Shown piece by piece: positions 46,901 to 58,600 of a stretch of 64,000 nt of DNA. The notes under the pieces are model-generated. The model did not search any database. It was not told the origin of the DNA and worked only from the letters and a program-made list of their open reading frames with translations. The translations under genes and the position numbers were made by a program. Source of the DNA: Ectobius pallidus (Eukaryota > Arthropoda > Insecta > Blattodea > Ectobiidae); the NCBI GenBank assembly GCA_964059195.1, contig CAXKWD010000007.1:23385023-23449022 (forward strand). Direction: 5' to 3'. Each line of letters opens with the position of its first letter. The first letter of the stretch is position 1.

Positions 46901-48642
46901 CATTGATCGAGCTCAACGGTGTTGAACATGTTTTTTTAATAAATGACCATGGTAGTTAAAGCAACGTAAAGAAAGTTCTAAATAACATTTAAAAAACGGC
47001 AAGGCTCGGACTTGATTCATTTTAAGTCTCACACCTTTATGTTTAGATGCGCATATATAAAAATTGAGGACAGATAAAGGCCACTTCGCATATTCACAAA
47101 ATGAATTATAAAGTTCTATTTCTAAGCTGTACAGTTCCAATATCTGGAATGGAAAACGTATGCCTGCTTTATTTAGAATAAGGAACATAAAGACCTCAGA
47201 TAAAGACGAAACTTTCAGGTTATACTCACGCTGAGTACGTAAACAACCTCGCTATTTACTTTCTACCAGGTAACTGTTTGAAGATATCACCTTACTAACA
47301 AGCCAATTTGGAGACCTGTATCTTGAAGCAAGGATAATGGTAATAGAGTAGACCATAACGATTCACATCACACAAATTACAAATTACACTGTTAAAAGGT
47401 GGCTAGTTAAAATAACTTAATATTTTAACAACTAAATATGATTAAAATTATACTTTTTACCTTATAGGATATATTTTAAATTGATTTTGTTTTCTTAGAG
47501 AATGTTGTCTACCTGTAGAGAAAGTTTATATATTCTACAGTTTTTAGAATTTTAAAGAAAGTTTCACTAAACAATACGAGCTAAAAATCAAATGTAACTA
47601 GCGTTGAGTAATTATCGATGTTCATATATAACCTTTTTTACAATAGATGATATAGAGAATGTATGTTTCTGAGATATGCAAGACAAAATGTCAAACGAAC
47701 AATGTATAATGAAAAAAATGAAAAAGTCTTTAACTGAAGGTTAGAAAAAATTAAAACAACAGTTTATGATTTACAAAATAATGTCTAGTTTGTAATGGAC
47801 TAGTTTACTCATCGTGACATAATATGCAAAAAATATGAAAAGTATCAACTCATTTAAATAATGGATTGTTGTAATTATCTTGGTAAAGTTATGCTGTTTT
47901 TTTAATTAGTTTACTAAAATTAAATGAAATTAACAAATCCAAATTTATAAAGCAACACTATGTATAAAACTGAGCGTTAATATTGCAGACGTAGAAAATA
48001 AATGTAAAACCCGGGAATGTTCAAGATATGAAATATATTTTATTTAAGTTTAGATATGTCAACAGTCTTTCTTCTTTCTTATGAAACAAGTTTATCAATA
48101 ACTGTGTTTCAAATAAATTTTAATTTGTTACCTTTTGGTCCATCCCTCTAAAGAAATAGCCGCATTGAGTCCGCAGACATAACTTTATACAGCTGTAGCA
48201 TAGAAATATAGTAGTTGGTATGTTTAAATGTAATCCATTTAGAGTTTAAGTTGTAGGTTTTTTTCAGTTAAACAATATTTTTTGACTGGTATAGGACAAG
48301 ATAATATGTTTCCATTAATCTATGTGCAACGGTTTAGAAAAACGTAAGAAGATAGACAATTTGCTTTCTAGTGCAATTTTTTCAGAAATTGAAAGCCCTA
48401 TACTTAAGCTGCACATGTCTCACCATAACAAACAAAAATTTGAAAACTGATGACTGGAATGCTACAAACTTTCAATTATTGAAACTAATTTCAGTTGATT
48501 ATATAAACATGCTACTATAAGAAGAAAAAAAGGAAAAACTCAAAGTGTGGTGCTCTCAGCTTTGACACATTCTTTAATAGCCAAGACAACCATAAAATAT
48601 ACCTTTTAATTAAATTGTGATTAAATTGTAAATTAAATTGTA
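46901..48642. other. no recognisable feature
   Basis: AT-rich. The 91-codon minus frame (46913-47188) begins next to the MITE and is unmatched. Confidence 0.45.
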
Positions 48643-48860
48643 AACGGCAGACTGGAGGGCACATGGTCAGCATGCCGACTCCTACGGGTTTCGTGACTGG
48701 AGCCGCTGCTTCCTTATCAAGTAGCTCCTTCAGTAAGTAATAACTGGTAACACGAGGCTGAGTGCACCCCCTCCTCCCAGATCTCCCTATCTCAGATTAA
48801 TCTGAGGTACCGTGGATCGACCCCGGAGCTGCGGATCCATAGTTAGCGTATGCAATTCAC
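48643..48860 (-). mobile_element. tRNA-derived SINE, diverged copy of the 33635 family
   Basis: In minus orientation: the head GCATACGCTAACTATGGATC, B box GGGGTCGATCCACGG, a run of CCTCAGATTAATCTGAG, then the shared body words GGGTGCACTCAGCCTCGTG, GGCTCCAGTCACGAAACC and GTCGGCATGCTGACCATGTG CCCTCCAG. Truncated at the body end and lacking a clear tail. More diverged than the 33635 copy, so likely older. Confidence 0.75.
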
Positions 48861-49646
48861 AGAAACATAAATACTCAGTTCGATAGCCCCCTCGTCTTAA
48901 AGTGTATTGCCCCTTAACAGACTGCGAACACCACAAATCGCGTAACTTGAATAAGCTGATTGTATTGATCCTAGAACTTGATGATTCCCAGAAACTCCTT
49001 TACGCATTAGATGCGTAGATTCAGTTAGCTAAACGGTATTTTGTCGAAATTTCTAATGAAAGAAAAGGTATCCAGGATAATTAAATTCTTCATGAAGTTC
49101 AAAAACTCCTTTATCATCATCAGATTAATTTTTTTAATTACCCTAAGTTCAGGTGTGAAAAATGCTCCACCCAAGCCAACTTATAGACAGTTCTTGAGGA
49201 TATTTTGAGAAATTGCAATTTCTTGCACTAGAATCCTAATAATTATAGTGACCGGAAATAATGTAGCTTTACTGAATGTTATTTAAAAAAACAGAAGTCC
49301 GTAATATTAAACATAATGCCAAAATTAAGTTTCTGAGATAATCAACAATCCTTGTAAAGAAATAGCATTGGACCTTACCTATCGAGCAACTTTGCAACCA
49401 CACTATTATGAATTTCACTTAGCGCTTTTGTAGGGCAATGCAGGATGCCATGTACCACCATTGTATAGTAAAATATCATTTTTTTAAATTCGGTGGTTAG
49501 CCCTTTGTAAGGTCAGGTACAGAATTATGAATGTTAAATTACAATACATTATAGTAATGAAAAATAGTGGTTTTATTTGTAATTGCTATAAATAGAAAGT
49601 GAATACAAAAAGTTTGCAAAATACTTACATAGATTATTACTACAGT
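48861..49646. other. no recognisable feature
   Basis: AT-rich spacer up to the inverted R3 repeat. Confidence 0.5.
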
Positions 49647-49863
49647 CAAGTTACCTAGGTGGGGTTTTTTCCGGGGTTTTTCTCACCTGTGAGACAAATG
49701 TCGGGTAACTTTAAGCCCTTGTGGTCCCCGGATATCATCTGGCAGTCATTATAATCTTCATCCCATCCTCGCCTTGTTCGGAGTGAGTGTGTGTGTGTGT
49801 AACTGGCGTGTCTCGTCCTATGTGTTCGTATTGTGTCATATTGTATTCAAAAGTTGATCCCAC
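49647..49863 (-). repeat. dispersed repeat R3, copy 2
   Basis: Reverse-complement match to 18431-18643 across about 210 bp, including AGTTACCTAGGTGGGGTTTT, TTTTTCTCACCTGTGAG, GATATCATCTGG, TTCATCCCATCCTCGCCTTG and CGTGTCTCGTCCTATGTGTT. The copy has a GT microsatellite where copy 1 has CACACTCA. The 84-codon minus frame includes this stretch but does not match the frame in copy 1. Confidence 0.65.
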
Positions 49864-52024
49864 GGTGAATATTTCCTTGAAATTTTGTTTTGTTTCTCTC
49901 AACGGCCCCAGGGAAACTTTCTTTGTGGACGGCCCTCGTATTAGCTTTGCACTGGCATACTGAATTACGCACGTTTCTTCATGTGTCATCTTGAATCTCT
50001 TCCTGCACTGTGAAATTTAATTACTGCGAATATCGTTTATCTTTTTTTTCGCGTCTCGGGACTGCACGGAGCCAACCGAACTACTTACTGACTTGGGAGT
50101 TTTTAAGTTGTTCCCAATATAGGCTACTTATAAAATGATCCATTCCGAAAGGAGGCCTGCTGCAGGTTTTAATCCACTGAATAGCCCGAAGGATTAGGCA
50201 GATCTGAATCCAAAACATCAGGTGTGTTGGCAAGCTTCATTAAACATTTATTATGCTTACGTGATAAGCAATGACGTTAATAACAAATACCCAATGTTAA
50301 GAGAAACAAATGATATTTTCATAGCTCTGAACAGTTGTCATTTTCAGTTATCTATTCATTTCTGCAGTCCGGCCATTCTCCCCGCAAATTATGCACAGGC
50401 AGGCATATGAAACATTTTTTTGAACGAATGAAGCATTAAACTAATTTTTGCTCGCAGAATTAATGTCCAGCACGCACTTTTCCATTTAGTGCTGGTGCTA
50501 CGACCACAGAGGGAAGCATCGATGCGTGGATAATGAAGAATCAAAGCCCCCTCCCAATGCAGAATTTAATGCAACATCAATTACAGGTTGGTTGTATTAA
50601 CTTCGAAGTAATGTGTTATTTCTGTCGTTGTTGCAATTGATCATCTTTTTTTCTCTCTCTCTCCCTCCATACTTCGAAAGCTATATTTACATTCTGTTTT
50701 TAAACTGACTATTTCGTAATCGGGAAGAACAGGAAATATGTAACCAATTCAAATGTATTTGAAACACAGTTATTCATAAACATGTTTGATAAACAAAAAA
50801 TCTAGTATTCAAATATAAGCTGACCAAGATATTCTTTACAGGTCCCTTCCGTGTCTTTCAAGTCTACTATGAGATAAATAATAGACTCACGGATGTAAAC
50901 TACTAAATATACAAAAAATACCTTCTTTAGTAGCCTACTAATTTACAGGACCAGGGTTCGACCACGGGTTACTTTTGGTAGTTTGCTTGCAATATTTCAC
51001 TTTAACTATTGGTATTAAGAAAGTGTGTAGATTCAAAACCCAATGATATATTGAACAATCGTCAAATAGTTTCACCGCAGTTCTCCTGCCTTTTCTATTT
51101 CCATTGAATTACAAAATATAGAACTATGTTGTGAATTAGGTATATCCTCCATTTAAATTAAAGAATTGGCAAGGGAAATGTTAGAGGAATAAACGTGCTT
51201 GGTGGACGAATAGAGCAATCAAACTGGAAATATTTCACCTCTTATTAATAGAATAAGCTGTACTGCGTTCAATCTATAAAGCAATTTCTTTTGTTGCCTT
51301 CATAATTTTTGTCGTTTGTTACACTAATTCCTTCCACTGATTATGTACAAGAATACAGGGAATTTCAATAACTTAATATCAGAGTCCTTTTAATTTAAAC
51401 CTACCATAAGTAGAAAAACCTAAAACATTAATAAATAAAATGGACTAGACAAAATTGTAGGAAGATTTGAAAATTATTGTGCAAATTATTCGGAAAGGTC
51501 CAACTAAAGAAAAAAATACTTATATTAACAGTAATAACAGTAATAATTCTAGACCTTTGCTTACGATAGCGAACGAAAAAAACCTTAGAATCAGTATTAT
51601 GATGTTAATAGGTTTTGTATCCTTTGTATTACTCAGATATTTCTGTATTTCTTCATGGTATTCCTCTCGTGAGGCCCGCAGTCTGTGATACATGACCTCC
51701 TTTGTCTATCATTCAGACCTAAGCTTTTTGCCTTCAGGTTGCCCTGCACGAAGCTCATTAAAGCTTGTTGTTGATGGTCTACGTACATTACTTTATGTCC
51801 TGAACTGCGAGACGTCTCCTTTATCTTTGTCAACTTGCTTACTTCTGTGAAGTTTTCTTTAAAATGCTTAAAGTGTTTTCCCTTACTGCGTTTTTCAGAA
51901 TTTCACACATGCGTTATATCATGCGATTTACATCAATGATTTGTGTAATAAAAGGTGACGTACGTTTCAACTACGATAACTAAAGAAGAGTACCTATAGA
52001 TTCCCTAATTGAGTGAGCCGTTGG
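49864..52024. other. no recognisable gene
   Basis: A few 62-73 codon frames without motifs. The stretch ends in TTGG before the TA of the next TIR element. Confidence 0.45.
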
Positions 52025-52026
52025 TA

Positions 52027-53159
52027 GGGGAAGTCCGTGTAATTTGGACCGGTGTGTATTTTGGACTGCCCTGAATTATGATATTTGCAAGTTTGGTCAG
52101 CCCCTGTTTTTGACCACATTTGCAAGACCACAAAGAACAGCTTTACCCTCAGAAAGGTCGTTGCTCTAACACCCTCCGTCGAAGGGGGAAGAAGAAAATA
52201 AGGTTATTGTCCACATTCCTGTAATCTTGTTTCCTTGTGAAATAGAGTATTGAGAAGTGTATATTGGTTTCGGAAGAGAACTTTTGCATACAAGTGTTGC
52301 AAGGAATACCAAGGTGTGTTCAGCTACAATATAATTATTTCATGTATAGTAGTTTTTATAATAATAACTTTTTAACGTAGTTTTCAAGGTGTGTAATTTG
52401 GACTGCTTTTGAGTGTATTTTGGACCGCTATAGCAGATGCCAGGAACGTATATTAATTGATATATAATAAAAAGAAATATTTAGTAAAATAAACTTAATT
52501 ATTATTAACATTATCATCAACTTAATTTACATTATTCTTATTACTATTAATATTATTATTATTAATTGTAATATTAATATTATTATCATTACCATTATTA
52601 TTATTACTATTATTATTATCATCATTGTCACTACCACTATCAATGTATGTGAACGTGATGATTATTACTAGTATCATTGTAGTCATTATAATTAATATTA
52701 TCATTACCATCATCATCATCTTTATTTTTACTATTGCTATTTTCAATGTTGTTATCATCATCATTGTTGTTGGTTGATTTTGTTGTTCTCCATGTGAAAA
52801 GTGACCTAGTAGATAAGTGAAAAGTGACTAGATAACATAGTACTTAAGTATATAGTTAGGAATACCATTAATAAATAGCATAACGTATATTTTAAGTGTT
52901 TGTGTGTACCAGACCAAATTACACACCTTCCTCGTCCAAATTTCACGACATCGGTCCAAATTACACGGAAACAAATTTTGCTATAAACATTATTTTTAAA
53001 CAATTTCTCTTAATATTCTTGCAATTAATTTTCACTAAAATACTCGACATAACTTATAGTATACCAACATTCTTATATACATGATTTTGAGAAATTTCAA
53101 TACAGTCAATTACTTTATATCGTCTGAAGTTAAGCGGTCCAAATTACACGGACTTCCCC
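52027..53159. mobile_element. TIR element with multiple GTGTAATTTGGAC words
   Basis: The left end reads GGGGAAGTCCGTGTAATTTG and then GACCG; the right end in reverse complement is identical over 25 bp. TA flanks both ends (52025-52026 and 53160-53161). Further copies of the GTGT(A/-)ATTTGGAC word lie at about 52050, 52388 and 52414 in plus sense and at about 52910, 52932 and 52955 in minus sense, arranged symmetrically about the centre. The centre is a long ATT/ATC simple repeat. No transposase frame. The TA duplication suggests the Tc1/mariner (pogo) group. Confidence 0.88.
52497..52790. repeat. ATT/ATC low-complexity core
   Basis: About 290 bp of imperfect TTA, ATC and ATT triplets inside the 52027-53159 element. 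The 80-codon minus frame (MMMITTLK... NNNNIN) is simple-repeat translation. Confidence 0.9.
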
Positions 53160-53161
53160 TA

Positions 53162-54160
53162 AATCAATAGTATTTGATCTCATGCTAAAAATAATTATTG
53201 TAAAACCTTTACGTTAGGCACTCACTTTGAAAATAGTTAATGTTAAGAATGCAATGTCAACGTACGCCATAGACAAAGCCTTAATTTAGATGTAAGAGTG
53301 ACAACATTTCCAGCTCTATAACAACTGAATACGCACTTGAAGCAGTTACTGCTACATAAAAAGGAGTCGTCGTAATGGGTTTTCTGTGAAACAAGAAAGG
53401 ATTGCTAGGTATATAACTGTAAGTTGTACATGACGAAACAGAAAGAAAACGAACGTTTTAGGTCCACACATGGTAATTCACTAACTATAGTAAAGGACTT
53501 AAGTAATGTAACTTGAAACTCACTATAAGAAATAGATGGATAGTGTGCTTGACAATCGCCACAGTACTTTCGATACGTTAATTAGCTACAGATTACTCTC
53601 CACCTTGGAAAATCCTGGAATTTACTACAATCGTTTCCATAATACAAGCTCAGCATTATCCTACGAAATTCGTTAATTTCCTTTCTGTATAGCCGTGTTT
53701 GCATTTTAATACCCTTTAATATTGAACGAAAGCTACTTTACGTTGTAAGTGATGAATATTAATGATTCATTACAAATGTTGATGGCTAAAGGATTAACAA
53801 AATAATGCGAGGAAGAAAGTAGCAAACTGTAGTTTATGAGAAACCCTGCGTTATCACAGTGGCTTGATCTTGAACTCAGAATCAGCGTTACAGTTTACCT
53901 GCGTTTCCAGGATGTTCAATTTGGAGATGTTTTCATAAGAGTCACTCAAATTTTACACTCCGAAATATTACCGAAACCAATTATTTCTTTTAGAAACTAG
54001 GATTCTAAAGAAAGTACCAAGTGATCGAAAAGAAATGTGTTACCACGCAACCCACTCTATAGATGGTACTTTAATTTCTCTCTTTCTTAACTCGCTTAAC
54101 CTAACCCCTCGAATGCTTACATACTAAAGCCTATAAAGAAGAGAAGTAAGTCGTGATCAA
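53162..54160. other. no recognisable feature
   Basis: AT-rich spacer without supported structure. Confidence 0.5.
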
Positions 54161-54373
54161 CACTAAACAGGACCCTAGGGCTGATTCGATGCAATGTCTC
54201 CTGCTAGGAAAACAGGGACGCATAGACAACGGACAGAAACATTTCGGGTAGAAAGAAATGCTAGTGGGTATACCCTGAAAACTCCACACTCACACAGGCC
54301 GGCGGCTACGGGATTTGAACTCGCAACATTCCGAGTGTGAGTTCATGAAGTTACTTCCTCGGCAACCTAACAC
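54161..54373 (-). mobile_element. tRNA-derived SINE, third type
   Basis: In minus orientation: TTAGGTTGCCGAGGAAGTAA (A-box region), then GCGAGTTCAAATCCCGTAG (B box), GCCGCCGGCC, then a body with GTGTGGAGTTTTCAGGGTAT and ACCCACTAGCATTTCTTTCT. The head is related to the fragment at 55136-55215 (shared GGCCGAG/TGCCGAG and TTCAAATCCCG). Tail and duplication not resolved. Confidence 0.6.
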
Positions 54374-55041
54374 TTTTTTTATAATAAAATTCCAACATAA
54401 CAGAGTCTTTTTTTCGGGCAGCGCACTGTAATCTGAAATACACCTCGAAGTGGGATTGTTAGTTTTTTAAAATAATTAATCGATTTAATTATTTATGAAT
54501 GATTACGTGTAACGGTAAGGTTCATGAATCTATGGTTCGATTTAATGGTTTTGATTAATTATTTACTACGTGCCACATTATTAAAAACAAAAATTATGAA
54601 AATCATGCAATTTATGTAAAAGCGATATCAGGGTTATAAATATGTTTTAAATACATTGCTGTTACATATTATGCTGGGGTCAACTTTGCAGTTAAAATTG
54701 AATGTTAAAATACGTAGATCGTTAAACAAAAATACAATTATTTAAACTATGATTTTTACTTACATAACATTGAATATGAAATATGAAAATATGGATAAAT
54801 TGCTAAGTAGTAAAAGTGTGAAGGAATGAAAAGAAATAATTAAACAAATTAATTATTACAACAAACTGTGGTCGTCGTATGTATGATCAAAATCTCTTGA
54901 AAAACACTTTAAAGGGTAACGTTCTCACTTGTGTTGTTTAAAATCAAATCGATATTCACGATATTTTCGAGATCACGGCAAACTTAATGTAATATTGCAC
55001 AATTATATCATTTCCAAACAAGTTATTTTATATAAAATAAA
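54374..55041. other. no recognisable feature
   Basis: Very AT-rich spacer before R2 copy E. Confidence 0.5.
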
Positions 55042-56209
55042 ATCAGGTAAACTGATGTAACAAACTGCCAGTATGTTTTGTTTAATCAGTTATGATTGCA
55101 ATTATGATATGCAGAATAAAAAGAAAGTCAAATTGGCCGGTTTCGGGATTTGAACCATGAAACTCCAGAATGTGAGGCCAACACGTTACCATCTCGGCCA
55201 CCTGGGTCAGTTTAACGGTCTAGTTGGATAAGCGCATGTAAAGCAATAGTGCTATTTGTCATAGCTAACTGTATTTTAATTTCCAAAACCTTATAAGATC
55301 ACAGTAAAACAATAGGATATGTTGACATGATAACTGATTTACATTTCATAAATTCTTTCGAATACGTTTATTACCATAAAATAGCCACTAAATTGAGCAT
55401 TACTCCGAAACTGGTCAACCGATTTTATCCAGTATCAATAGCCGTCTTCCCATGGATATTATAAATGTGTATACCAAGTTTCATAAAACTCCGGTAAAGC
55501 GTATTTGAGTTACCGCGTCTTTATAATAGAAACTAAATTGGGTTTTACTCCGGTACTGGTCTACCGATTTAGTCCAATATCAGCAGACGTCTTCCCATGT
55601 ACATTATAAATGGGTATACAAAGTTTCAGGAAAATCCAATCAAGCATATATGAGTTATCGCGACTTCTTATATATTACCATAAAAGGCACTAAATTGAGC
55701 ATTATTCCGATACTGGCCAACCGATTTGGTCGAATATCAATAGACGTCTTCCCATGGACATTATAAATGTGTATACGAAATTTCAGATAAATCCGATAAA
55801 TTGTATTTGAGTTATTGCGCCTTTAAAATAGACACTTAATTGGGTTTTACTCCCATACCGGTCAACAGATTAGGTTCAAATTGAATAGGGGACTTCTCAT
55901 GGACGTCATAAATACGTATACCAAGTTTCATGGAAATCCTATACAGTGTATTTGAGTTATGGCGCCTTTCTAATATAATCTATTAAAATAGGCACTAAAT
56001 TGGGCCGGTACCGGTGAACCGATTATGTTCAATATCAACAGGGTTCTTCCCATGGACGTTTTAAATGTATTTTCCAAGTTTCATGAAAATCCGAAAAAGC
56101 GTATTTGAGTTATGGCGCGTACAGACACACGGACAGACAGACAGACAGACGGACAGAAATTTTTTGTCCCCCACACAATCTCATAAAGTACCATACTGGC
56201 ACTTAATAA
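55042..56209 (+). mobile_element. dispersed repeat family R2, copy E with amplified module
   Basis: Longest copy (1,168 bp). The 5' palindrome start and CTTAATAA end are as in the other copies. The central module appears five times in tandem, with starts near 55383, 55528, 55684, 55832 and 55994 (spacing 145-162 bp), each with a GGTCAACCGATTT-like word, CTTCCCATGGACATTATAAAT and a TATTTGAGTTAT(C/T)GCG word. Other copies carry one module. Only the last module retains the GGACAGAC tract. A SINE head (55136-55215) is inserted near the 5' end. Confidence 0.85.
55136..55215 (-). repeat. tRNA-like SINE head inserted in R2 copy E
   Basis: In minus orientation: CAGGTGGCCGAGATGGTAAC (A box), then CATGGTTCAAATCCCGAAAC (B box) and CCGGCC. 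The arms pair only partly (GGCCGAG...), and it interrupts the R2 sequence, so it is a SINE head and not a functional tRNA gene. Confidence 0.55.
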
Positions 56210-56700
56210 TGTGGACGATTATCGATATTATAATTCTTGCATTTGAATTTAATTATGAAGTTAGAATACTTCAGTTTTTTAAAAAATATTAAATTCATTG
56301 TTATTTAATTAATATTTATTTGAGTTCTCTGCCACGTTTTCATTATGATAAGTTCATACATCAATATCCGAGGCATTGCTGTACGTTATTGACCACTATA
56401 AAATATGCATGTATGTATGGAACAGTCACTTTAAACACTCCTTCCTCACTTATGTGCAGTATTAATGTATTCCCTGATGGAGTTTTTCAGTGTAAAGGAG
56501 CTTCGGTGTATTCCTAACCTCTATGGTTGCTCGCAAGCTATAACCTACAATTAATGCTCGAATACAATATACAAACACCATTAAGGTTAGGTTTAAACTT
56601 TATTTTTTGTATTTTTTTCCGTATTATAAACCTTATTCTCCGGTTAAACTTGAGTTTAACTTCACTGGAAATCATCTTCCATTTTACTAGAGGTTAAGGA
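56210..56700. other. spacer with partial copy of a 58-bp repeat at 56364-56396
   Basis: ATATCCGAGGCATTGCTGTA and CGTTATTGACCAC resemble part of the segment at 60561-60618 (ATATCTGAGGAATTGCTGAA, CGTTATTGGTCAG). Otherwise AT-rich and featureless. Confidence 0.4.
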
Positions 56701-57257
56701 AATGTTGCAAGATGGCGGATCAAGCTGCATTGGGGAAGTATTGGAGGAAATGAAAAACTGATGAGCGATGATTGGGAGGTTATTGACATAAGTGAAAGAG
56801 CTCAGAGACTCAGAATTTTTCGAGATAGATCCAAAGACCTTCAGACGTTGAATGAATTTAAGGTTTTAAATAAATTCAAACTGGCGAAGGAGAAAGCTCT
56901 AACCGTATTTCATAGAATTCGAAAGAGGATAGAACATGAAACGAGAAGGTAAGTACTCTATAAAACCTTGTATAATGATTTGTAGTAATTTACTGATCTG
57001 TATTTCCTTACTAGGTTTTCAAGAAGTTATATTTCTTCGGTGGGAAAATTAGCACATTATTTTTCGATGCAATCAAACAAAATCGATCGTATTTTTCTGC
57101 GTTAAACAGTATTTTTATAATATTTAAAATTGTCGGTCGTCTTCTATTCTCAGCCATCAGGTCTAACGCTGCACTACGGTTTATCTCAACCAATACATTA
57201 TGAAACGGCATATGCAGTTAAACGTTAGATTCGGTTTAACTTAACTTGGAGATAAAC
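56625..57257. mobile_element. possible PIF/Harbinger-derived segment (borders uncertain)
   Basis: Both edges carry related TCTCC and GTTAAAC words. The left edge near 56636 reads TTATTCTCCGGTTAAACTTG, and the right edge near 57255 in reverse complement reads TTTATCTCCAAGTTAAGTTA, then AACC. The resemblance is loose and the TTA/TAA flanks are not a clean direct duplication. It is proposed only because the enclosed frame resembles a Harbinger-type protein. Confidence 0.3.
56761..56948 (+). pseudogene. HARBI1-like N-terminal exon with splice donor (probable transposase relic)
   Basis: The 63-codon frame begins MSDDWEVIDISERAQRLRIF and continues RDRSKDLQ, NEFKVLNKFKLAKEKALTVF, HRIRKRIEHETRR. HARBI1 and PIF/Harbinger nucleases have an N-terminal region of the form (I/F)RDRxNPL...EFxxxFRLxKExxLxxxxxIxxxLExxTxR, and this matches in order and spacing, though key residues such as the NP pair differ. 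The frame is followed at once by AG/GTAAGT, a near-perfect splice donor at 56949, and a possible acceptor TTCCTTACTAG lies about 70 bp downstream. No DDE nuclease domain is found after it. It could be a broken Harbinger transposase exon or, less likely, an exon of a host gene. Confidence 0.4.
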
Positions 57258-58464
57258 TACGTAGGCCTGTATAATGTTGGGCCTAATTGTCAGTGCATTC
57301 TGTGATATCTATATATTTTTCAGCATTTATTGTGTGATCGTGTATGATTGTATTAGAATCAATTCAGTCACCTAACTAATGGTCAATTTTCGTGGTCATC
57401 TGGCAAAAGGTTCGAAGAGTCGTGGGTTAGTTCTTAATGAAAATGCGTTTACTCTCATTGAGTTCTTTACAATAAAAATAAGGATATGGAGATGACACAT
57501 TAATAACATTGATTCAGATATAGTAATGAAATTTAATTGCTAGTGATAATCTTCAGAGGTTCTATGAACAGCATATATTTAGAACATTGTGTTGCAGCTT
57601 GTTGAGGCTCAGAGTTTCATGCCGGAACTTCCTAGTTTCTATTTGCTATGACGTCATTGTAATTTTTCAATAAGCCCGGGTTGACTCAGGCTCTAACAGA
57701 AATCAATATCAGGAGCAAACCAATTAAAAAATTAGAAGCCTCGGCCTTCAGGAATCTTAAGGGCGTCCATGGTCAAGTACAGTAGGGAATACTTTATGTA
57801 GTTTGCTGATTAAGTATCAATATTCAAACGTTAACCTATGACCTATGTGCTACCACTATTTAGTCAATGTCTCTACTTCGATTCTCTGACTACACCACCC
57901 CTTATAGCATGGACAACAGCTTCTGAGCAAGTTTCACTTCGGCCAAGCCAGAAATGATATCATGAAAATTCATAGGTGATATTGTGTAACTGTTATGTAA
58001 GCTATATTAGGTACATTTAAAAAAAAATGAATGTTCCTTTGAATTTTGATTCCTCCTGCTGAACTATTGAGAGAAAATATGTACAAACAATCTCTTCGAA
58101 CCGTGATTTGAAATCATCTTGACCTTATGAGAACTCATATTGGTGTATTTTATTGCATATAATTTTACCTCGAAAGTTTTTTTCAAAGTACTGAAATATG
58201 CAGCAGTATGAAGTAGAATGATTTGTTATGAAACATGAGGAATTTCGAGATAAGTGACTCATTCATTTCAATATCCACGAGACCTCACAATTTAGGCAGT
58301 TCAATGATTTTGTCTATACTTCAAGTGTATTCATTACAAACTGAAACTAATAAACTTATAATTGCCAAAGTGGGATTCGTTTATAGGAATAAGTTGAAAA
58401 CAAACTCGAAGAAGCTTTTCTTCCATTTGGATTAAAGAACAGTGTGTAGGCCATCTGTCATAGA
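57258..58464. other. no recognisable gene; possible shared repeat at 57733
   Basis: The 57600-57790 stretch is GC-richer (CCGGAACTTCC, AAGCCCGGGTTGAC), and its GAAGCCTCGGCCTTCAGGAA word resembles 29226-29265. No frame of note. Confidence 0.4.
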
Positions 58465-58600
58465 AGTCCATTTGAACTCTCAATTAATCCATTTAATTCT
58501 TTTTCTCCTTCATTTAAAACATTCTTTAAACTGTCTGCTAGTAAGGCCTTTTCCACATCAATCAGTCTTAACCCACCGTTTTCAAATATCCCTCTTTTGA
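58465..58600 (-). pseudogene. LINE C-terminal fragment (relic)
   Basis: The minus strand reads KRGIFENGGLRLIDVEKALL, then ADSLKNVLNEGEKELNGLIE and SSNGL without a stop for 45 codons. The GGL(R/G)LxDVExxxxAxxxK pattern is characteristic of the region after the RT thumb in several LINE clades. Flanking sequence on both sides is too decayed to read. Short, so moderate confidence. Confidence 0.45.

Noticed and set aside
52522..52764. 80-codon frame rich in M, I and N
   Set aside because: Translation of an ATT/ATC simple repeat.
54298..55215. Functional tRNA genes on the minus strand
   Set aside because: A and B boxes are present, but acceptor and anticodon stems do not pair and SINE bodies or insertion contexts follow; treated as SINE heads.
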